Shown piece by piece: positions 13,001 through 26,600 of a stretch of DNA of 64,000 nucleotides. Each line of letters starts with the position of its first letter. The first letter of the stretch is position 1. Source of the DNA: Dirofilaria immitis (taxonomy: Eukaryota; Nematoda; Chromadorea; Rhabditida; Onchocercidae). The stretch lies in the NCBI GenBank assembly GCA_024305405.1, contig JAKNDB010000110.1, positions 2,976,001 through 3,040,000 on the forward strand, read 5' to 3'. The notes under the pieces were generated by a model. It had not been told where the DNA came from and did no database searches. It worked only from the letters and a program-made list of their open reading frames with translations. The position numbers and the translations under genes are program-made.

Positions 13001-13811
13001 ATTTTTATTTTATCTAAAGTCTATAAATATTGCTTTTCTTTAGAAAAGTGTTATATAAGGTTTTAATGCATGTAATGCTGAGGGAGTTCAGATACAATAT
13101 CGGAATAATATCTATCCAAAGGCGGATGAAGGTCGATTACGATCACAGTGTTTTAAATCAGCTTGGATAACAACTGTTCTTCATGAAGGTTTTTCCATAA
13201 GTAAAACTCGTAATCATTTTCGATCTGTTTTTGATGTTAATGGGCAGGAAGTCCACTGGGCGTTAGGAGCCTTGCTATATCATATGAGGTTCGTCATTTC
13301 TTAATTTCATAGTTAATTATTTATTCTTGATCAGTCTCAAGAGGATTTAAAACTGAAATTGTTATGAATTTGAATAGTTTTTATGATTTCTAAAATTATA
13401 TTCGAAATGAAACAGTTTGTAATCGTATTTTCTCCGCTTCTATTAACGAGAATTTTATTGTTCTGCTAAAATCGTAAAGTTCGCACTGAATTTTAATTGT
13501 ACTGATTTTATAGTTTCAATTGAATAGTTAGTTTATTCGGCAGTTTTCATTTCGCAGTTGTTTCAAAAATTTAATATTACAGATATTTTCCACTTCGTGA
13601 GGTCGTACCGAGGAAGCTACAGCATCCTAATTCTCATATAGTTAGTAATCGAATCCCTATGTACTGGATTATATTACTAGCTTTACTTATTGTTATTGTG
13701 TTATGGATGCTATATAAGGCTGGTAAAAAGCGATATTTGCGACGTGATCCATCAGTGTGGGAATATATGACATTACTGATATCAAAAGATCAGCTTTATA
13801 TGCAGCCTTAA
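10035..13811 (+). CDS. mig-23: Golgi-type ectonucleoside triphosphate diphosphohydrolase (ENTPD4/7, MIG-23 type)
   Basis: GDA1/CD39 family nucleoside diphosphatase; relatives hydrolyse UDP/GDP in the Golgi lumen to sustain glycosylation. Nine exons: 10035-10137, 10288-10495, 10640-10751, 10923-11066, 11171-11338, 11421-11577, 12557-12819, 13092-13288, 13583-13811. Exon 1 encodes an N-terminal membrane anchor ([20 protein letters not shown]). The apyrase motifs follow in order: [12 protein letters not shown] (ACR1), [10 protein letters not shown] (ACR2), [12 protein letters not shown] (ACR3), [12 protein letters not shown] (ACR4) and [15 protein letters not shown] (ACR5). A second helix ([17 protein letters not shown]) and a basic tail lie near the C-terminus. 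The blocks [19 protein letters not shown] and CFKSAW point to ENTPD4/7 rather than the cell-surface CD39 group. About 527 codons are present; family members have about 550-610. Frame is lost at TTTT 10354-10357, AAAAAA 10442-10447 and near TTT 12674-12676. One base added at each restores it, so catalytic residues are intact if these are consensus errors. Confidence 0.93.
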
Positions 13812-14118
13812 TTCTATTTATTATTATGTAATCAGTAACAAGATGATATGAAAATACCTACTGGAATAGATTCGTCTCTGTTATCAATCCTTTACCACTT
13901 TTTCTCAGTGTCTCTTCTACGGGATAACTACTTAAAATTCGGTTCCTTCAGCTGGATATTAGTGATGCCAAACTTATTAACTTATTTTTATGTACTAATT
14001 CACCTTTAAATCTTATTTTATTAAAACAAAATGACTAAATGAATTTGGTGATCTTGTTAGAATTATTGTTTATTTGTATTATGGTTATATCATTTTTTGT
14101 TTTATCGTTTAGGTGAAG

Positions 14119-14124
14119 AATAAA
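14119..14124 (+). promoter_or_regulatory. Poly(A) signal for the ENTPD4-like gene
   Basis: AATAAA occurs 308 bases after the stop at 13811, in AT-rich sequence. Positions 13812-14118 are taken as 3' UTR. Confidence 0.5.
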
Positions 14125-14325
14125 ATATTCATATTTTGTTCGTCAAGCAACATTAGTAGGAATGAGGAAGGAAAGGTGATAGTTCTTTCGCAATTTTTTC
14201 GGGTAGTGAATATCGCTTTAATTGTTGCTAGAATTTTTTTCCCTTCCGTAAAGATGTTGCTGAAGCGCTGAAATTGTAAGAAAACTACCGGATGAATTCT
14301 TCGCTATTAGATTTATCGTAACATA

Positions 14326-14547
14326 ATGTCATTATCACAACATGTCAAACTAGATTTTTTTCCTAGAACCACCTCTGGGGATTTGGAATGTATTGGAGAA
14401 CCTGTCCCAAAAAAAGCCGTTGATTTAGATTATTTTGACATATTGCTGAATCATGTTCTCGATAATCCTTCCGTTGTTTTTGTTCTTCTACCTGAAAACT
14501 TGAAACAAAATATTTTCACAGGCTTCAAATTTGTAAAGCTCCGCTGA
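14326..14547 (+). CDS. Small hypothetical protein, unassigned
   Basis: The frame runs from ATG 14326 (SLSQHVKLDFFPRTTSGD, then VPKKAVDLDYFDILLNHVLD) and has a non-repetitive, protein-like composition unlike the surrounding chance ORFs. It ends at 14547. If the AAATTT junction near 14530 were one base short, the frame would run on for about 30 codons (APLKSPLLTEKKALLKFP) to tandem stops near 14612. A TTTTCACAG acceptor also sits just before 14521, so a spliced form is possible. No signal peptide, membrane helix or known domain is recognised. It may be a single-exon gene, a fragment of a larger gene, or chance. Confidence 0.35.
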   Translation: MSLSQHVKLDFFPRTTSGDLECIGEPVPKKAVDLDYFDILLNHVLDNPSVVFVLLPENLKQNIFTGFKFVKLR

Positions 14548-14700
14548 AATCTCCTCTACTTACAGAAAAAAAAGCTTTACTGAAATTTCCTTCGTCTCTC
14601 CGTCTCCCCATGTAATAAATTTAACAACATTTCTGCGACGCAATTTGTCGGGACTGCAACTCAAAACTGGAAATACTGTGATGATTTTGCATCTTATTTC

Positions 14701-14831
14701 AAATATACGAGTGTACATTACGATACACTTTTGGATTAAATTTTATTTCGCCATTATAGTATGTTTTGATATATACAAATGTCGAAGAATCCAGGCGAAA
14801 ATATACGAGTGTACATTAAGATACACTTTTG
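14701..14831. repeat. 33-bp direct repeat, each copy with an internal hairpin
   Basis: AAATATACGAGTGTACATTA followed by (C/A)GATACACTTTTG occurs at 14701-14733 and 14799-14831 with one mismatch and 98 bases between starts. Each copy contains the inverted repeat GTGTA...TACAC. Apart from this, 14548-15831 shows no supported gene; it lies between the unknown ORF and the 3' end of the NDRG gene. Confidence 0.85.
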
Positions 14832-15831
14832 CCGGTAATATATTGATACAAAGCGGCAGGATGGATGTTGAATGGTTACGGAAGGTGATAATGCCGCTCA
14901 AATTCTAGGATAAAAAATTAAGGAATGGATTTGATTCTATAAAAGAATGAATCTTAGAAAATAAAAATTTTCAAAATGTCTACAATAATAGTAATAAGTG
15001 CTGCGAAATAATTAACATCAATGATCTATTTTATCATAATCGAAAGTTTCGATGAGGTAAAGTAAATGGCACTGTTCAGTGGGAACAAGCGCTAAGATAA
15101 TTTTACATAAAACAGAACTGTATACTGTATATAAGTATTTCGCCTCATTATTTGGGAAAGAAAGCGCTCATTCCAACATAAAATTCAGAAAAAAAGAAAA
15201 AAATGGCACTTATAAAACCAGTTAATAAACTCATCTACTCTTGCATTTTTCTGGACATCAAGTATTTTTGAAGCATAAACGAAATTTGTGTGTATATACA
15301 TATACAGAAAGATAAGCTTAAAAAAATGGATTTGCAGAAAATGAGTTGTTATTTCAAATGCTAAACAACCGTGATATGGCAAAAATGTTCTTTAGAAAAC
15401 TAAAATGAAGCTAGCTTGATCTTGATAATTTTTTAACATTAAAAATATGCTCAGAGGTACTTCATACAGAATGAAGAATGTGCAGAGAAGGTTGGACGGA
15501 AATGTGTTTTAAATTTTTAAGACATCAACTGATGAAGAGAGACAGGTATGAGAGATATAAATGGTACAAGGAAACTTGTTTAATAACAGAAATATTGGCT
15601 GCTTTTGATTTGAGCTTAATAAAAGTGATTCGAAAATTCCATCTCAATTTCGAAACTGACTCTATACTTTAAAATAGTCTCTTTAATTTAATTATCGAAC
15701 AAAAAAACAACTGATGCAAAGTAATGCTGTGCACATGCGCTCACTGAAAACTCTGGTTTGAGCTAACTTTAATAGTTTTGAGCCAGAAAAGGTTTCCAAA
15801 TTGGTCACTTTTTACGAAAGTATAGACAACG

Positions 15832-18800
15832 TCACTGATAAACAGGCGCTGTTGGTTGTGACAGCGAGAAGCGTCGTGGACGATCTGCTTCTTCCATTGA
15901 GCTAAAAACAACGGTTTGAAAACAGAAATGATAAATTAAATTTCTGAGAGATCTGAATACAATTAATTCTACATATATTGGAATATCTGCGGTTTTATCT
16001 TGGTATGTTGTTCGCTTTTTCTGAAAATTACTACTTAAGTTTATTTCCTCTACTTTCATTAAGTGAATTAAAAGTAAATTGGACAATGTTTAGCATGTCT
16101 GATTTATTTTTCATGATACATTGCTTCTAGATAACACAGAAATTTTTCAAACCTGCTAAGAGTACGCTGTCGTTCCATTCCAGGAATGGCTACTCCGGAT
16201 AAAACACCACAACCCTTACATAACAAAATTAACGAACGTGCCAGCTTTTCGGGCTAAAAATAAAAACTATTCCGAGAGATACAAACCATTTAATTATGAA
16301 ATATTCAAGCATAATTTTCATTACATTTAAGCTCGTAAAAAACAAACCGCTTCAGCCATCACATCACTAACGTTATCCACAACCAACAGTGTCGTTTTTC
16401 GTTTGTTCATTGATTTATGTGTAGTGTAGACAGTATGCAAATGTGATGCCCGTGCACCAGTAACCAGTAGCGCATCCATGCTGTAAATGTTGCTAATGAA
16501 AGTGCAAATTTATATCAGATTTGTTTCGAATGCAAAATTCATTTTTGATCAATAAGTAATGCAGTAAGACTAATCTAAATTTTAAGAAAAATTTAACTTT
16601 AATATAAGTTAGCTATGACTCAAACTGACAATTAATTTATAAAAATCTAGAACACGATGACATCAAGTTCATTTTTTCTGATAGGTAAAGTCCTACATTC
16701 AGTGAATTTCGCTACCTGCTTAATTGTGAAAATATAAACTAACTTATCCAATTTAGTACCAATGAGAGATGATATATCACTCCTTTTCGAAAAACTATAA
16801 AGATATTTGCTAAGATTTTTCGGATTCAAGCAGTTCTTTAGCTCTTCAATATACGCCTGCTTTTCTCGTCTTTCCGTCTAGAATACGATATGATAATTGG
16901 AATTATTTCCGAACTACCAATGAAAATTAGTACACTATGCTTCATTCACTCCATTAGGAGCATTTTGAAATGAAAAATTGAAAGCTTACTGATCCAAACT
17001 TGTGCATTGCGAGATAGTCCCACGCACCTTGTGACATAACACCTGCTTCAAGCCGCATGTTAATAAGCTGTAACAATTAGAAAGATAAAAATAAATTCGA
17101 CAGAAGGAGAAATAAATGAATTAAAGCTGATGGAAAGGTCAGAATATCAAATCAACAAACGATATATTTTGTTAAAACATGAAAATGTGCCGTATTACAG
17201 AATCTCCTACAACGAAGCTGGGATTTTCCTAAATTCGAAACAAAAGATCGCACTTTTTGCACTGCTTATAAAAAGATAGTTCCTACAACAAACTTTATCC
17301 TTGCAATATTCGATAATCCCGCGGTAGTTGAAGTACAATGCACCAGACAAATTCCCATAATTCGATTTGGAGAAGACATCTATAACTTAAGTTGGATTAT
17401 TACGTGTGTTTTTAACTAAAACTATATTTCCAACATAGAAACTGCTTCACCTTGTTACTATTTGTACCTAAAGTAACTGGACTCTCCAAAATAAATCCTT
17501 TGACTGCTATCAGTTAAACAGATTTAAAAAATAAACATGATAAATTTGTTCTCAATAGGGTAAAAATAATATATGATCATATCTGTGTTTGAATACAGTT
17601 CATCCAAGACTCTATGTTGAAAACGGATTACACGGTATGAAAAAAAATAGATGCATCAAACTTACAGCAAAACGACAAATAATATTTGCACCAGCTCCTT
17701 CACCAAATGCAATGCATGTTTTCACATCCAATTTATCGAGTACACAAACAAGATCTTCACCAATTTGATCGAGCGTAGGAAAACTGAAAGTAATAATATA
17801 TTCACATTGTTAAAAAATTTTAAATCCAAGACAAAAAATATCTCTGGAAGTCTCATCGGATATCTTTATTCATTTGCAATAAATTTAATTCACACCAACC
17901 GTTTAATAAAGTATCCCCAACAAATCACAACGAACTAGCAAAGAAATAGATGAACTTCGCTCTATATTCAAAGAAAGTTGATGGTAACTATTTTTATTGA
18001 CTTCCATAAAAACTTCACTATGCCAATTACATAGTTTTGAGCCTTCAGTTCAAAAAAATGAAAAAAGAAAGGACTACTAACTCTCCCACAAAATCCGGTG
18101 CATTGTCTTCCTGACCAGGAATGCAAATATGCAAAAATTGACTTCGCTTTCACATCAGCCATTGATGGATGATTACAAAAGTGTACAAAACTTTTATCTG
18201 CAAACGAAATTAAAAGAAACGACTGAAAGCAGCAAGACTTTGTCAATGCAAATACAAATCTTTACTGAGATCTCTTACAATGGGTACATATTGATACAAA
18301 TACAAGTATAACTGCAACAGCGCTCACTCAAGGCGCGCTAAATTTTTCGGCACAATTTCGCGATATTGATGATATTAGAGAGGATTTTTAAAAATAATAT
18401 CAAAGAAGTAAACAAGATCAAATATCATGATCCATTGAAAAGTTTTGTCAACTTCAACCTAACATCGTTATGTCAAATCACGGTCGTTTTGCTGATAAAG
18501 TGCTTTTCATTTTCCTTTCTCACTCATAATAGATTATTATTCCAAAGTAAAATTTTTATATTCATAGAAGCATCCGAGGAGTATAGCATTCACTAGAAAC
18601 TCTACAACTGAACATGAAAAAGATTCATATAGCGAACTATCAAACTATTTATTTTAATGTGAAAGTTAGTCAGATTATCGATACATTGTTAATCATGAAA
18701 ACCGATCACTTTCAGGATTTGTGGTATTATTTAATCAAAGATACGATCATCATCATTTGATTTCTTCTTTCTAAGATATCAAGTGCAGGAATGCACTAAG

Positions 18801-20632
18801 ATGATGAAAACTCTCTACTGTACTACTTCATATCTTTCTCCCATAAGAAAGTTATGCGCAGAGTAACATCGCAAATCATTACTTTCATAGCAAACTTCAT
18901 AAAAATTTATTTCAAAGAAACTAAATAAAATCAAAAGGAACATACAATTTGTTCCAACATCATGTACAGTCAGGATGATAGTCTTGCCATTCCGGTCATC
19001 TAGGTTACCTTGAACGTATACATGCATAAAACCGCATTTCGTAGTTTGTATCGAAATCATCTGTAAAAATGAACTAAAGGAAATATTACGTATAAACTAA
19101 GACACAACAATAAGTACAAATTCCAAGTGTTAATTGTTTTTCATTAAAACACTCAGGAAAAAAAGAACATGAACTGGGTAGGACAAAAGTAGTAGCGTCC
19201 GAGTGAGATCTGAAAATCAACTCCAACGAATTTCATGTTGTGAGAATAAGCGCATCTCCTAATTTCAGCCATTATCATTTCACTCGCCGAATGGTGGATA
19301 GCGATGTAGCGAAAAAAACTTCTTGTAAAAAGACCTGTGTTTTATATCCCTTCGTTCTAAGATAAATTTTTAAAATACAAAAATTTCCTCTCTTCTTACA
19401 TCTTCACCATTAAAGTTACTCAATAAGGAATGAAAAAAAAAAAAAGCATTTCGTTTGATTGTTGAGAAAAAGTTGAATCATCTATGATATTTTCAATAAG
19501 AGTACAGCAATTCTAAAAATTCTACATGTGTGATTCGCTTTAAATTCAAATAATACGAAATAGGAACTAAATGTAACCAGCATTTTTAATTCGCGAAGGA
19601 AACAAATTTTTATTTAGGAAATGAAAGTTCATAGGAAAGTATTCAGTAAAATAACTGCTTCTTCAACAGTATGTAAGATGGAACAGATAAGGCGAAAAGA
19701 AAATCAGCAAAAAAGAAAAAAGCTGAATGCACAACTATAGAATGCGTCATACTCAGTCCTATTTGAATCAGGAATTTTTGGATGAAAGTTCAAAATAATG
19801 TCAGTAAAATATTTTTAAAATAAATCAGGAAGTATAATAAGTTTACCATAAGTACAATTTATGAAAGATCAATTTGAAAAATGTTATCCGTTCAATGTAG
19901 TTGAATATTGATGAATAATTTGAAAAATAAAAATAAAAACATTCATATTAAGAGCCGTACCAAACAAATGCAATCGAAACTGTATATTAAGCGCATGTCT
20001 CCTCTATGTGTGCCTGTGTGTATGTGTGTATGTGTATGTGTATGTGTATGTATGTGTATGTGTATGTGTATATGTATATGTGTATATTTGTGTTTATATA
20101 TATTCATGTGTTATTCGTATGTGTGTATGTATATATGCATATAGTTATGAATGCATATATATATATATATATGCATGTTGTGTATGTGTATGTGTATGTG
20201 TGAATGTGGGGAGTATATATATATATATATGCATGTTGTTCGTATGTGTGTGTGTGTGTATATAAACTTATTATATACATCGATCATTTTCTTCAAGAAT
20301 TGGAAAGAATATGATATTTTTTAATGTTTATATATATTTTCACAAACAGCTGTTAAGTTCTATAAATGTTGTACTATTATTCATTTTAATGATTAATAGC
20401 ATAATTTTATATTTAAATTTTAATTCAAAAAAGAAATGATTGATATAAAAATTATTTGAAAAGAAATTTTTCAAACAAAAATGACTTTCTAGAATGAATG
20501 AAATGGTTATTTTTGTTCATATAGCATTCATTAGCATCAATTCCAGAATGTTGTACTGTAATATTATTCGTTAGTATGAAAAAACTGGTAGAGATAGAAT
20601 TCAAATAAGATTACCTCTAGTTCTTCGTACAT
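15832..20632 (-). CDS. NDRG-family (N-myc downstream-regulated) protein
   Basis: NDRG proteins have an alpha/beta-hydrolase fold but are non-enzymatic; they act in stress, differentiation and trafficking. Ten minus-strand exons: 20632-20615 (MYEELE), 19060-18946, 18197-18082, 17783-17666, 17379-17294, 17067-16990, 16877-16744, 16480-16348, 16253-16153, 15901-15832. Order of features: VYVQGNL; ILTVHDVGTN; NHPSMADVKAKSIF; FPTLDQIGEDL; CIAFGEGAGANIICRFA; GICLVHCTSTTAG; NPKNLSKYLYSFSKRSDI; MDALLVTGARASHLHTVYTT; ARSLILLCKGCGV; and an Arg/Ser tail, RPRRFSLSQ. The nucleophile-elbow equivalent reads G-E-G-A-G with no Ser, as in other NDRGs. Exon phases agree throughout after two one-base corrections, at AA 18120-18121 and CC 17299-17300 (plus-strand numbering). 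A TTATTTCAG acceptor at 20681 lies just upstream of the first ATG. The first intron (1.55 kb) holds a microsatellite. Confidence 0.93.
20000..20262. repeat. TATGTG/TA compound microsatellite in NDRG intron 1
   Basis: Interrupted TATGTG hexamers (about 20006-20110) are followed by two blocks. Each block is an (AT)n run leading into GCATGTTG and more TATGTG units (to about 20262). Open frames rich in Cys/Tyr/Val here are repeat artefacts. Confidence 0.95.
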
Positions 20633-20680
20633 CGTGCCACAAATCAATTTGTTGTTTCCTAGTACACAGTAATAAATTCA

Positions 20681-23600
20681 CTGAAATAAAGTGCAAAGAT
20701 TTATTTAAGCTTGTAGCTTAAAATGGATGAATAACAAACAAACATAATAAATGCACACATATCAATAGAATGTTATCAAAAACAAATTTTATGTCGATGG
20801 TAAATTTAAACTTAAGAAAAGACAAAGGTATTTATCATCGATCAGTTAAAAGTGAACAAATTAATAATAGAAAGTCAATTTTTAAATTAAAAAAAAAAAA
20901 AAGTTTTATAAAACGGAAAATAACTATGTAATAGTTATAGCACAACAAACAATAGCAAAGCAAACTATAGCTTATTTTAGCGAAACAAATTATAGCAAAT
21001 CGTAAGGAGAAGTATATTGACACGATTTGATGGTATAACTCGATGACATTATGATAATGAAATTTGCAATATGAAAATGCTATGAAGTAAGGAGAGCTTT
21101 GGTGTGTGTAATACTTGAACAACATTCGTGACATCCACAAACATACTGCTATGTTTCTCATCTTAAACAAGGAAATTAAATTCAGTCATACCTCAACTTC
21201 AATCTAATCGTTACTTTTTCTATATCGATTTTATGGTTGAACGAGTATTAGTAATAAAATAGCCCAATGATTCAGCTTTCTTAAATATTATAAATAGTAA
21301 AAACGCTCTTTGCCATATACATAGTAAATCAATTTCGTGAAGAATACTTGAACAAAGCTTAAAGAGGTAACTATAAGCATAGGCAACTCTATCATTAATT
21401 TCTCTTGTCATTCATAATTTAATAACTGCTTTTGTTATCGTCGCTGCTGTTGATAAAGGCTGACGAGACAAGTCGAAGTAGTGTGTCATTACTATTAGCA
21501 TAACAAACGATTGTTATGTCGGATTTTGTAAACAAGATGGTAACTACATTAGATAGTGAAATTAATGAACAACACATTGGTTCGGTTTTGGAAATCATAA
21601 TAGATGATATCATAATATAATACTCTTCTCCCTCTTTTATATTTGATACTTCATCATTTCAACTAAATTAAAAATCGATGTCTGAAAGACTGACAAGGGG
21701 ACGACTGATGACTTTTAATGCTATTGCCATCGGCGATGACAAACTCATCATTATCACTTCAAAATATTTTTTTCTTTTTTGAAACAAATTTCCTCACTAA
21801 ATGATTTAAACATTTCAATCTAGTAGTTTTACATTCATTTGAGAATTGAAATCCATAACGGAATCCAAATGGCAATGATCAAGAATATTGGTGCGTCAAC
21901 TGTCAATCGTCAAGTCTATTAAGTAGTAATAAGGAGACGTATGATTGACTACTAATAATTCTGAAAAAAAAGCAAGGATACGTTTCCAGAAAATTTATGT
22001 TGAAAAAAGTGGGGCGAGTAATGCCATTATAACCAGTAGAGAAGTAAATATGAATATCAATAAAGATATACTGAGCCAACAAAAACTTAATAACTAAGGA
22101 CAAGTAATTATTTTTGGATTCCAGAATGCTTCAAAAATTTAACTAACGATTCATTGAAATATGGCTTTATAAAAATTCTAATCAGGATAAGATGAATATG
22201 GAAGCAAAATAAGAACGAATGTTACACTGTTATGAATTTCAAAATGATAACGTTTTTAAAAAATAATCTTAAGATTAAAATTTTTATCGTTTTTTCCAAA
22301 ATTAACTTCTGAATTCTTAAAACATATACACTTTATAGAGGGTGATCCTGCTCTAATTTCGTTGTCATGGGCAACAGAAACTCATTGTTTGTTATTTTAT
22401 CATTGGGGTAAAAAAATCACTACTCGCTTAATTCCATTGAAGGAAGCGCTTTATAAAAAGCCATTATGAAAATTAAATTTATCTGGATCATAATTTCTGC
22501 TACTAAGCTATATTTTAAAAAAGAAAATGTATAGACGAAAAAATACGGATTATTCGACTGGAACAAATCATATTCATACAATTAAATATGTATTTAATAG
22601 GGGATAAAGAAAAGGAAATGAAACTTATAACTTTCAGCATATGTAAATCAATTTTCGTTTTAAATTAAATTATATTTGGCTATTGGCAAATAATAGGATG
22701 CAAATGATAATAATATAGTCAATAAGACAATGGATGTTTATGGATATTTATTATACGAAGCAAGCATTATTGGCATGAAGATTTTATAAATAATGTTAAG
22801 AGGAAAATGGAATAGGAAAAGCAAACAATGCTGCAAATTAATGCTTTATTTTTTTTTACCTTCCTCGAGAAAATATGAAAAGAAAAAGTTCAAAACATTA
22901 GTTTTAATTCCAAGCAACATGGAAAAACAGAAATCAAATAAATTCTCTATTAATAATATTATATTTTCTTTCATTAACTTCTTTGCAAGCTCGATTTCAT
23001 TCTCCGTTTGAATGTTCAAAGAAAGCAATGATGAAACGAGAAATTTCATTGTTCATATTTCCAAGTTTTGAAATAATGATAATAATAATATTGGTAAAAA
23101 AAAATAAAAAGAACTACAATGGTCATCAGGATGATAGCAATAATCATGATAATAATAAAAATGATTTACGGCCTGTAAATGACATGAAAAGGTTGGAGAA
23201 GTATGGAGCTACTACAGCTATTGCAAAACAAGATATCGAAAGCAAAATTTTAGCAGAAGGATGAATTATATGCTTTTGATTTAACAAATATGAAAAACCA
23301 GAATCAATTGTATTATTTCTTAATACTATTGGCTTCAACAAGCTCTGGAAAGATTGGACGAGATGCAAGCATCATCCAGAAGCTTAGAGCATTTTTGCAG
23401 TTGTAGTAGCAGCATCCCGCTCTACTTCCCTCTCCCGTTCCATAACTCTTTTCCTTCCATTATCCATATCGCATTCTTCAAAGTTCTTTCATTTTTCACT
23501 GATCAATAACACGCGTTTCATATAAAATATTATCTCATCAATCAGCAATTCTCAACTATCTCATACATATTTTTTTTGCGAAGTTATACATTTGAACATA

Positions 23601-26600
23601 TTAGGGTAATAATTTATTTAAAAATATATTATACATCTATCTATCTATCTATTCAAGTAAATAAATATCGTCAACTTATCATTAATTCTCGTTATCAACT
23701 GTTGCTTATTGGATAGAAAACCTGATTATTTATGGGATCTGAACTAATTAGATCAACGCTTCATTTTAATTAGCCGACATAAATATTAACTGCTATACTA
23801 GTGAATGAATGCTTTACGTCGTCTAAAATGATGAATCTATTTCAAAAATTCATATATGACGGTTGTTATTAAGAAACGCATTGCATTAAATGACTGATTG
23901 AATGATGCTAGAAAATGAATTGAATATTTAAAGATTTTTTTCCTTTCAATATGTAATATTGACGTAAGTACTCTAAAAGTATTGAAGTGATTTACTTCGA
24001 AATGGAATAAATAAAAGAAAACATTTCCTTACTTACTTTACTAATAACTATTTGAACAAATTTTTCGAAAAAAAAATGATTATCGTAGTATATCTTTGCA
24101 GCACAATAACGATTCTTATATAAAATTGTCTTTTGCTCAAGTTTCTTCAAGATTTATACTCTAAAGCTAGATCAAATCACATTTATTTGATCAATTAATC
24201 GAGAATTGTTGTTGAAAAAATCGATTTATAATACGACATAATAGAAGGAAGAAAATTTCTCCATCAATAATACTACTTCCATCAACATTACCAAAATTAC
24301 CCCACTCATTCACTGCATCGTATCCATTAATGGCGCAGTTTCACTCACATTTGACACTCCTATACGTCGACCTTATAATGCACTTATAATATCAATTAGT
24401 CGATCATAATTCATATTCTCGTTATTTTAATATTCAGTCTAATAAAGATTAGTTCATTTTTCCAGAAATCCTTTTTCTATCGTTTTGTTTTTTGTTTTTT
24501 TTTTAAGGATTATTACGATAAAAATTATGTGTGAAATGATGACACATTAATGGACGTTAACAACATTGCACATCTTTCTCATATCATCAGTTCAATCAAA
24601 TACGTTATCATAATTCAACAATCTACATGCTTTTTACTGCTCTCATTCCATTCTCAACAATATCAACTGAAGCGAAATTCCATTAATATGCAAACTACAT
24701 GCCCAACAATATCTCCAAATTCATATGCGATCAAGCATTTGTGATAATTAAACACAGTTACTTTTTTAATATGAATTTCGTTGATAAATTTCGTCGAGAG
24801 CCATAAATTAGTTAATTAGAAAATTACTTCTTCCTTATTCGGAGTGGAAAGAAAATAAATCATCTGAAAAAATTGAGAAATTTTTTAAACGAATCAAATA
24901 GTCACGTGAAATAACGTCAACATAGAATTCAATAAATCGCTACATCTGTCAACTTAACAAAAACATAAAAGCTATAACTTTAAAAGTTATACCGTCGTAA
25001 TAGTTCGTCAAGGAAGAATAGAATGAAGTTTGACTACTTCAGGCATCTTCTGCTGGATATTTAAAAATAAAACTCTGTTATTGTATTCTTGGATAAATAA
25101 AGAAAGCTCACTGGATAGAGGCAAAAATAACTGCTGGTTAATCGCTAATTGATTTAAATAAATGAAAAGATGAGATAACCCAAATAGGTATCATAATGAA
25201 GCAGGAATAAAAGAGAGGCTGATTACGATCGATATTGCTTCGACATTGATCAACCCATCATTTACAGGATATTAGTTGTCATCTTTCCTGTCCAGTGACT
25301 TGTCCTCGACCTTGAACCACTTCTTTTTGAAGATGTGGAGCAAACAAAGACAGTATACAAAAGAATGATGACGAATGATATTATAAAAATTCGGTTATTT
25401 GATACTAAAATTGATACAAGAACCGATACATATTATTACTAAATTGGGTGTTCAAAATCCAAGAAAAATAAAAATTCCTCGGATTTCAAGATGTTCATCA
25501 TAATTTCCTTATAATTGTAAAGTATTCAACCGAAACAGATGAAACTGTAATTTTATTATTATCTTTACTGATTTACTGATACACCCATATAGAATTATCT
25601 TTGTACGGCTTAGAGCAGAAGGAAATACCATTAAATTCTTCAATGAAAATTCTAATTATAAATTTTCTAAATGTCATTTTTCCATTAGTAAAGTATTTTA
25701 ACGGAATTTAAAATACAGAATCGTACTAAAATTTTAATCATTGGAATTCTTTCACAAGCCTCAATGATGTATATCATTAATTTATTACATTCTCTGAATA
25801 CTTTCATAAGCTGTATCCTTCATAAAAGATGAATAATTCATCAATTTTTTTCAATAAGTAGAATCCCAACCCTATTTTCTTATGTTGCTCTTACTCCGTT
25901 ATTAAATTTATCATAAAGTTTAACTTAGATTGCCACATTTGTTTATGATGAATCTAGCAAGAATCCCAGATGCTTTGCAGTGCAGTCTATTCATCTGTAA
26001 CGAAATTTCAAGAATTCCATAGAACTTTATTATTGAAGAAGATGGTGATGAATTCAACATAGCAATACTATCAAACCAGAGCAAATTTTTAAAAATGTTG
26101 CGCTGTATGATGCCCATCTCTTTTCTCACAGTGATGTAAACAATGGCGTAGTCCGCGACGAGCTCAATAACCGAACAAAAAATTGATGGTACATATCACA
26201 CATACACACACATACACACATACACACATACACACACACATACACACATACACACACACATAAACACACACATACATATACTCATGCACACATAAATCAA
26301 ACTGAAATACTGTAGTTGAAATTTCGGGTGAAAGAATTCAAGTTTAAAAAGAGACAAAATTGAAAAACAAAATTTGCAAAACTCGAATCCAAGCCCGAGA
26401 CTGTGCTGTGAAAAAATTCGTCGGTTATCGAGAGACAAGAAAAATATGCCCCATATACTAAGCATATAAATAGAAATGATAGGAAAAAATCACTAAGATT
26501 GACAACTAAACAGCAACAAAAAGGTGCTAGCAAAAATCACAGTTTTGCGTGAATATAATTGAAAATTTTACAGGACAACACTGCGAAAGAGAAAAGTATT

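Noticed and set aside
10035..13811. ENTPD4-like locus as a pseudogene because of its frameshifts
   Set aside because: All five apyrase motifs, both membrane helices and the splice phases are intact, and the breaks sit in homopolymers as in every other gene of the window.
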